Positions 57,901 through 64,000 of a DNA stretch of 64,000 nt are shown here, one piece after another. Made by a program: the position numbers and the translations under genes. Under the pieces are notes generated by a model. The model was not told where the DNA came from. It searched no databases and saw only the letters and a program-made list of their open reading frames with translations. Source of the stretch: Jacaranda mimosifolia (Eukaryota > Streptophyta > Magnoliopsida > Lamiales > Bignoniaceae). The stretch spans positions 28,992,230 through 29,056,229 of the forward strand of contig CM032121.1 of NCBI GenBank assembly GCA_018894105.1. Direction: 5' to 3'. Within the stretch, counting starts at the first letter, position 1. The number at the start of each line of letters is the position of its first letter.

Positions 57901-60900
57901 AAGGAATACCTTGCAACCCTTTGGAAGGGTATGTACTTTGTTGAAATGCATTTAAGAATAAATTTTTCCTCATAGATATATGATATCGCATGTGGTTCTT
58001 ATTTTTGTAAGTTGTTAAAAAGAATAAGGAAGAAGAATATAACTCAGTAATGTGGATATGATCACCGCCTTGGCTAAGAAACAAGAGTTGTGACCAAAGC
58101 CGAAGGTGTGTAATAAGTTGGACTTAGGGAACTCTATAATTGTATTGAACCCTTGTTATTATGTGTCATATATTGTTGAGAACATTATTTCAAATTCCCA
58201 TTTTGGATAGTAAAGGATTTGATCCTTCTATATCAAATGGGAGATTGAAGGCATTAAAGAATGGGTTCTTTAATTTCTTATGGTACACTTAACAAAGGAT
58301 TATACATATTGGATCTCAACCATCACTAATGCACTTTCAACAAAATAAGAATATTAGATATCCAAGAAAATACGATGTCATGACATGCAAGACTTGTACA
58401 TATCTCTAAAAATAAGATAAACAAGTTAGAAGCTCTCAAAGCACTAAATGTTAGTGGCATTGAGGAACTTCCTATTTGTGAATTTTGTTTAAAGGAAAAA
58501 TGACCAAGGCTCATTTTGTAGGACAAACGGATCGCTCCACAAGTTTTTTGGATTTGATCCATTTGGATGTTTGTGGACCACTAAGAGTAGTGGGAGAAGA
58601 GGTTATTCCTACTTCATCACCTTCACTGATGATTATAGTCGGTTTAGGGCATGTGTACCTTATGAAGTACAAGTCTGAAGCCTTTGAAATGTTCAAAGTG
58701 TATAGGAATGAAGTGGAAAAACAATTAAGGCTAAGTATTAAAGCTTTTCGATCGAATCGAGGAGGAGAATACTTTAGCACCGAATTCTTGGTCTAAGGTA
58801 GAATGAGATTCTCTCACAATGGACTCCACCAGGCACACCCCAATATAATGGAGTAGTCAATAGGAGAAAGCGTACCTTGCTGGACATGGTGCGTTCCATG
58901 ATGAGCTTCTTTGATGTGCCTATATCCTTTAGGGGATATGCCTAAAAGGCGACAGCAAAGTTACTAAGTGTAGTACCTTCAAAAGTCAGTACCAAAGACG
59001 CTGCATGAGATATGGCATGGCAAAACACCCTCTTACCAATATATCACGATTTGGGGATCACCCGCCTATGTGAGATGGATAGTGGGAGATAAGTTGGATA
59101 GTAGATTCAGCTTGTGTAAGTTTGCAGGATACCTAAGAGAATCTATGGGTTATTACTTCTATGATCCCTCGAAACAAAAGATGTCTCTTTTGAGGAATGC
59201 TACCTTTTTGGAAAAGAAATTTCTATTAGATAGAAAAGGCGTTGTTGTTGAAGTTCAAGACTATCATCAAATCCCACAAATGGTAGAAATAAATAAATAT
59301 CCAAGAGCCTCACACACAACTTCTAAGAAGGTCAGACCAAATCAAGCAGCAACCCAAAATATTCGGATTTCTTTATGAAATGGTCCAATCGGATAGTGAT
59401 TTGATGACCTATGGGAAGCTATGTTGGACATAGATTCGGGACGTTGGCTTGAAGCCATGAGATCCAAAATGGATTCTATGTACTTAAACAAAGTATGGAC
59501 TTTGGTAGATCCACCTGAGGGAATAGTTCCCGATGGTTGCAAGTGGATCTATAAGCAAAAGCTTTGAGTAGATGGAGAAGTGGTGACTTTTAAGGCGCGA
59601 CTAGTGGCAAAAGGTTACACTCAAAGACCCAATATCGATTTTGAGAAAGCCTTTTCACAGGTCGCAATGCCTGAGTCTATTTGGATTCTACTTGTCATAA
59701 TCGCATATTATGACTATGAGATATGGCAAATGGATGTTAAAACCATTTTCCTCAATGGAGACATTGAAGAAGAAATCTATATAGAGCAACCACAAGATTT
59801 TACATCCAAGTGGAGTGAGCAAAAGGTTTGTAAACTGCAGAGATCCATTTATGGGCTCAAACAAGCATCCCAAAGTTGGAACATACGTTTTAACAAAATG
59901 ATCAAATTATTTAGCTTTGTCAAAAATATGTATGAACCATGTGTGTATAAGAAGGCTAATGGGAGTAGTGTACAATTTATTGTGCTTTATGTCGAAACAT
60001 CATTTTCATTGTTAATGAGTTAGGAATGTTAGAGTGTACTAAAGCGTGGTTATCTACACAATTCTCCATGAAAGATTTGGGAGAAGCATCCTACGTGTTA
60101 CGAATACGTATCTATAGAGATAAATCTAAGAGGATGTTGGGGCTACCCCAAACCCTGTACATTAACAAGATACTAAAGAGGTTTAATATGGAAGAATCCA
60201 GGAAGGGATTTCTTCCCATGGGACATGGCATTCGTCTCTCCAAGTCTATAGCCCCCAAGACAGAGGAAGAGATCGAAGGATGTCCCACATACCTTATGCC
60301 TCCGCTATTGGCAGTATAATGTATGCAGTTCAATGTACAAAACTGGATGTGGCACACTCACTAAGTGTTACAAGTAGGTTCCAATCCAATCCTGGTGATA
60401 ATCACTAGATAGTCGTTAAAGCAATCCTTAAGTACTTGAGAAGGACAAAGGACTTGTTTTTGGTATACGGCAATGGAGAATTGAAACTAGAGGGGTTTTC
60501 GGATTCAAGTTTCCAATCCAATGTAGACGACCTAAAATCCACATCTGGATTTATATTTTGCCTCAATGGCGCTGGGGTGAGTTGGAAAAAGTTACAAACA
60601 AGACACCATAGCCGATTCTACCACAGAGGCAGAATATATTGTAGCTTCGGAAGCTACAAAGGAAGGTGTTTAGATGAAAAACTCCATCTAAGAGTTGGAT
60701 GTAGTGCCTAGCGTACACAGCCTACAGTTATCTTTGAAAGATAATTTTAAACTTGAGCCAAGATCTCATCAGTGATCCAAACACAGTAAATATGTTATCA
60801 TTTGATAGAGGTGACAATTGAGTGGACAAAGTTGCCTCGGAAGAGAATTTAGCAGAACTATTGTCTAAACTCCTAACGCAAAAGGTCTTTGAAGAATATC

Positions 60901-60954
60901 TTGAGAACATGGGCCTCAAGGCCATGGGGCATTGGCTTAAGGCAAGTACGAGAT
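57901..60954 (+). pseudogene. element E: protease, integrase, RT and RNase H, decayed
   Basis: In order: protease site as DIACGS, where the usual DTA reads DIA (near 57975). GAG_pre-integrase has NKLEALKALNVSGIEELP (about 58420). Integrase (58485-58796) has LIHLDVCGPLRV and FRSNRGGEYF, where Asn replaces the second catalytic Asp of the usual RSDRGGEY. RT (59580-60023) has AYYDYEIWQMDVKTIFLN and SIYGLKQASQSWN; the active-site YVDD reads YVET before a frameshift. The frame 60026-60319 gives STQFSMKDLGEASYVL. RNase H (60436-60711) has KDLFLVYGNGELKLEGF, and its STTEAEY motif is in a shifted frame. Upstream of the 3' LTR the polypurine tract is worn to AAGTACGAGAT. Confidence 0.8.
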
Positions 60955-63169
60955 TGTTAGAATAGTGCCCAACAAGCCAATAGGATTGGCCTTGTAAAGC
61001 TATTTCCTTGAAAAGTAATCTTGATTGATTGATATTCTCTATATGGCCATCTTCATCTTATGCTCTTTATTATTTCACTTGTATTTGGATGAAGTCCTTA
61101 GATCACTCTTGAATGCAGGACTTGGTTTGATGACCATGGAATAAGTCTCACACGGTCGTGATATTAAATCTTCCAAGTCATAGGATCTTATGAGACAGGA
61201 CATACAAGATCTAGATAGACTTGCACTAACGATGCATAAATCCAAGAGTTAGATATTGCTCCATTCCATGAGCAACCGTATGAGATATGGGTGCATGTTA
61301 GTGGGTGCTTGTTAGAGAACAAGGCACTGAAGGCCCACAGGAGAATCTACTAAATAGCTGTAGTGGCTATTTCTCCAGCTTATGCTAGTGCATATTATTA
61401 GTCCTCTGACTGAGGATCTATGGTACCATTGTGTCTGGTCCTTATGCTTTGACTCTTCCTTGACCACTTAGTGGATATTTCAGGTTGAGGTTGGGTCTGA
61501 GCTACTTGGCATGGAGGTTTGTGAGATCCAAGACGAAATTCGATTCCTCATTTTTGTGAAGGGCGAGTGCATCTCCTATGTATTCTATAATGGTCGATTC
61601 CAAAAAAATCCTTACGCAAGGTGATGTGACAATTTGAAAAAAGGAGTTTTCCAAAGATGAAGTCATACAAGGGAATCGAACATTGAGAATAGAGACATAG
61701 TATCAAAGCTATTAGGGAGCCGACAAATATCTTGCCCTAGGCCTCTTTCGGGAGATAGGAGATGGAAGGACCGCATTTGCATAGTAAGCGTAGAGTTATA
61801 ATAGTTCTCCAACACATTCATTTCGAACAATTAGTTGGACTCCATGGGCTTGAAGTTGGACAATGACCATGGAGATTGGGTACTCTTCAATTAATGAGAT
61901 TAATTGAATTGAGTCGATTAGTTTAAAAGTGTTTTAAACTAAAATGAATATATCTTCAAAAGTCACAAGAAGTTGTGAGCTTATGTCCAATGAATAGTAG
62001 AACCTATTGGGTCACACACAAAAGCCAATTAGCTTCCTAGTTGATGGAGCAATTTTCTAAGAGTTAGAGAATTTCTCCTAGTGGACCGATTTTGAGGTGT
62101 CCAATTTAAATGTCAATATTGGCTTGATAAATATAAGTGTTAAATTAATCAATTAATTTAAAAGGTTAAATTTGACCATTAATTAAGGAGTTAATTATTT
62201 GGTGCCAAAGTGACCATCAATTGATCAAGTTAACTTAAAGAGTTAAGTTAACAAAATTAAACTTAGGAGTTAAGCTTGTTTGACTTAAGAATTAAGTCAA
62301 AGGTTAATTAATTAAATTAAAGTGTTTAATTTAATTAATGGGAAGAGTACATTTTTGAGGAAAAATTCAAATGAAATGTTAATTTGAATTAGCTTGAAAT
62401 TAGATTTCAAATGTAATTAAGATGTACATGAAATTCAAATTGGATTTGAATTTGTATTTGCCACCTTGGCAATGCAAGTTGGCCACCCACCTTGAGGAAG
62501 GTGTGATGCTAAATTGGCATCACACCAATCTCACCCTATATATAGATACATAGGGTGTGAGGATAGGCCATTATTGTTGAAAGAGTGAAAGAATTAGGTT
62601 CTTTTCGCAGCTCCCTCCAAAAACACCTTGCAAGCATTGCATGTTGAAAGCTTTGCTCTCTTCTTCTTCTTCTTCTTCCCTACCTCAAATAGGTCCCCAC
62701 CATTATCATTATCCTCTCTTATTCCAGCTTATAGTGATGAGAATTTACAAGTTTTTTTGGTGTGTAGATCATATCAATAGTGGAAAACAAGTTAGTCTGC
62801 TACAGTTTGGAGATCCACTTGAGCAAAACACTAATTTGGTGAATTTTTCCAGGGGGATCCAGAAAGCTTTTTGATTCAAATTTTTTACTGTGTTTACTCC
62901 AAGGTGTTGAGAGGTTTCAGTATTTCTTTAGTGAATTTTGGAGGATTTTTAACGTGGTTAAAAACTGCTCCCTTCCTGATGCGCAGTTTCTGGCAGATTC
63001 TGGATTGGTGAAAGGTTCTCCACTTTCTCCTTAGATATTAGTATTTCAAGGTAACACTCTATCTAAATCTGGATTTTAGGCATGATTTTATCCTAGTTAA
63101 CATGTAAGCACTAGTTTATTTAGCTTTTGAAGTTTTTATAATTGGATCCTAGTGCCTTACTTGCTTTCA
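60955..63169 (+). mobile_element. element E: 3' LTR
   Basis: TGTTAGAATAGTGCC to TGCTTTCA, 2215 bp. It contains the TATA box CTATATATAG (62536-62545) and, 10 bp upstream, a perfect palindrome with arms GGTGTGATGC (62500-62509) and GCATCACACC (62517-62526). Confidence 0.9.
62500..62545 (+). promoter_or_regulatory. palindrome plus TATA box in E 3' LTR
   Basis: 10-bp perfect arms with a 7-nt loop, then 9 bp, then CTATATATAG. Same order as in B, D and the A fragment. Confidence 0.6.
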
Positions 63170-64000
63170 ATTTTTCCATGCTTCACGCGCTACTAGCATT
63201 AGAAAAGAGATGAGCGGGATACGACAGAGAGACGTGGAGAATCTTCATGAATATTGGGAAAGGTTTAAACAACTTTGTGCAAGCTCCCCACAACATGGTA
63301 TTACTGGGCGACTCCTCATTCAGTACTTTTACGAAGGACTTTAACCGATGGAGAGAAGAATGATGGACTCAACAAGTCAAGGAGCCATAGTGAATAAAAC
63401 TCCAAGTGAAGCTAGAGAATTAATCTCTATAATGGCTTCCAACTCCCAACAATTTGGATACTCTTGGTACCTTAATAGAAGGGTCAATGAGGTAAGTAAT
63501 TCATCTCTTGAGCATCAAATTTGCACTTTAATTTCTCTTGTTCAACAATTGGTTGTAGGAAATACGTGACAAATAAAGGCTTGTGGGATATGCACTTATG
63601 TTGGTCATCCTATAGATATGTGTCCTACCCTCCAAGAGAATCCCTATGAACAAATCAATGCAGTAGGAGGATTCCTGGGACCACCGCAAAGACAGTATGG
63701 GTAGACACTTACAACCCAGGATGGAGGGATCATCTGAATTTCAGTTATAGAGGGAGACCGCAAAACTACCAACACTCCTGACAAAACCTGTCTTCTCCAC
63801 AGCAACCATCCTCTTCAAATACAGGTATGTCTCTTGAAGAGATTGTTAAATCGCTTGCTTTTAACACTCAGCAATTTCAATAGGAAACACGAGCAAGCAT
63901 TCAAAACCTGGAGAATCAAATGAGTCAGCTAGCTACCTCAATGAGTAAGATAGAATCCCAAGGGAAGCTACCCTCTGAGACAATTGTCAATCCCAAGCAG
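63170..64000 (+). pseudogene. element F: gag, continued to right edge
   Basis: After element E the gag frame resumes with ASRATSIRKEMSGIRQRDVE, LHEYWERFKQLCASSPQHGI and LLIQYFYEGL. A stop follows, then PMERRMMDSTSQGAIVNKTP, ARELISIMASNSQQFGYSW and a CGICTYVGHPIDMCP zinc knuckle of the gypsy type (CX2CX4HX4C). Later frames are broken (stops near 63570 and 63700), with Gln/Pro-rich linker words near 63790-63880. The protein continues beyond the window; pol would follow. The copy cannot encode a full Gag. Confidence 0.85.

Larger units (their letters stand above)
52987..63169 (+). mobile_element. element E: family 1 copia, near complete, nested in F gag
   Basis: The element is 10,183 bp on the plus strand: 5' LTR 52987-55204, primer site, leader, gag, pol and 3' LTR 60955-63169. 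Ends are TG...CA. Flanking words are GTTTT (52982-52986) and ATTTT (63170-63174), a 5-bp duplication with one substitution. A run of five T shared by both flanks allows a one-base shift. Removing E and one duplication copy restores the F gag frame exactly. Confidence 0.9.

Noticed and set aside
1..64000. tRNA, rRNA or other structured RNA genes
   Set aside because: None was recognised by eye on either strand. TGGTATCGGAGCC and TGGCGCCATTGCCGGGGA are primer sites of retroelements, not tRNA genes.

Overview
This is a 64 kb piece of nuclear DNA from a plant, probably a eudicot. It is AT-rich and carries no bacterial-type operons. It is filled with plant-type retroelements: Ty1/copia elements primed by initiator tRNA-Met, a Sirevirus-like copia element, a Ty3/gypsy element with a tRNA-Asp-like primer site, a plant LINE, a decayed Helitron and several MITEs. 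Introns, a telo-box-like motif and a plant Myb/SANT-like domain fit this. I cannot name the species. Almost every coding remnant carries stops or frameshifts.

Left part (1-10.5 kb). A minus-strand Myb/SANT-like gene runs off the left edge. Immediately upstream of it lies a four-copy tandem array with a period near 315 bp (902-2163). A gene-like but unresolved stretch follows (2.2-5.3 kb), with one convincing 90-nt candidate exon and a possible promoter on the minus strand. A decayed Helitron Rep region on the minus strand covers 5.5-8.1 kb. AT-rich DNA without recognisable content follows to 10.5 kb.

LINE block (10.5-17.7 kb). A plus-strand, 5'-truncated LINE (RT, zinc-binding, RNase H, poly-A) is broken twice: by about 1.86 kb of AT-rich DNA inside RT, and by a solo copia LTR inside RNase H with a near-perfect 5-bp target duplication.

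Copia blocks. One copia family, called here family 1, occurs as the solo LTR, a composite A-B (19.97-30.45 kb), an almost complete element D (34,656-44,777) and an almost complete element E (52,987-63,169). Its LTRs are about 2.1-2.4 kb. Behind the 5' LTR lie a tRNA-Met primer site, an untranslated leader of about 2 kb, then gag and pol. A, B, D and the solo LTR are on the minus strand; E is on the plus strand. D sits inside element C, a minus-strand Sirevirus-like copia with a post-pol env-like region (30,455-50,191). C's right LTR holds a 900-bp hAT-type MITE. E sits inside the gag of a plus-strand Ty3/gypsy element (from about 51.35 kb to beyond the right edge).

The most unusual signal is in the family 1 leaders. 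Starting about 200 nt before gag, four short sites recur at almost fixed spacing (about 102, 87 and 91 nt). The spacers are conserved in all four elements. The word at the sites differs by element type and tends to be shared among the four sites of one element. A second family-wide signal is a palindrome beside the LTR TATA box whose arms are kept while its loop changes.
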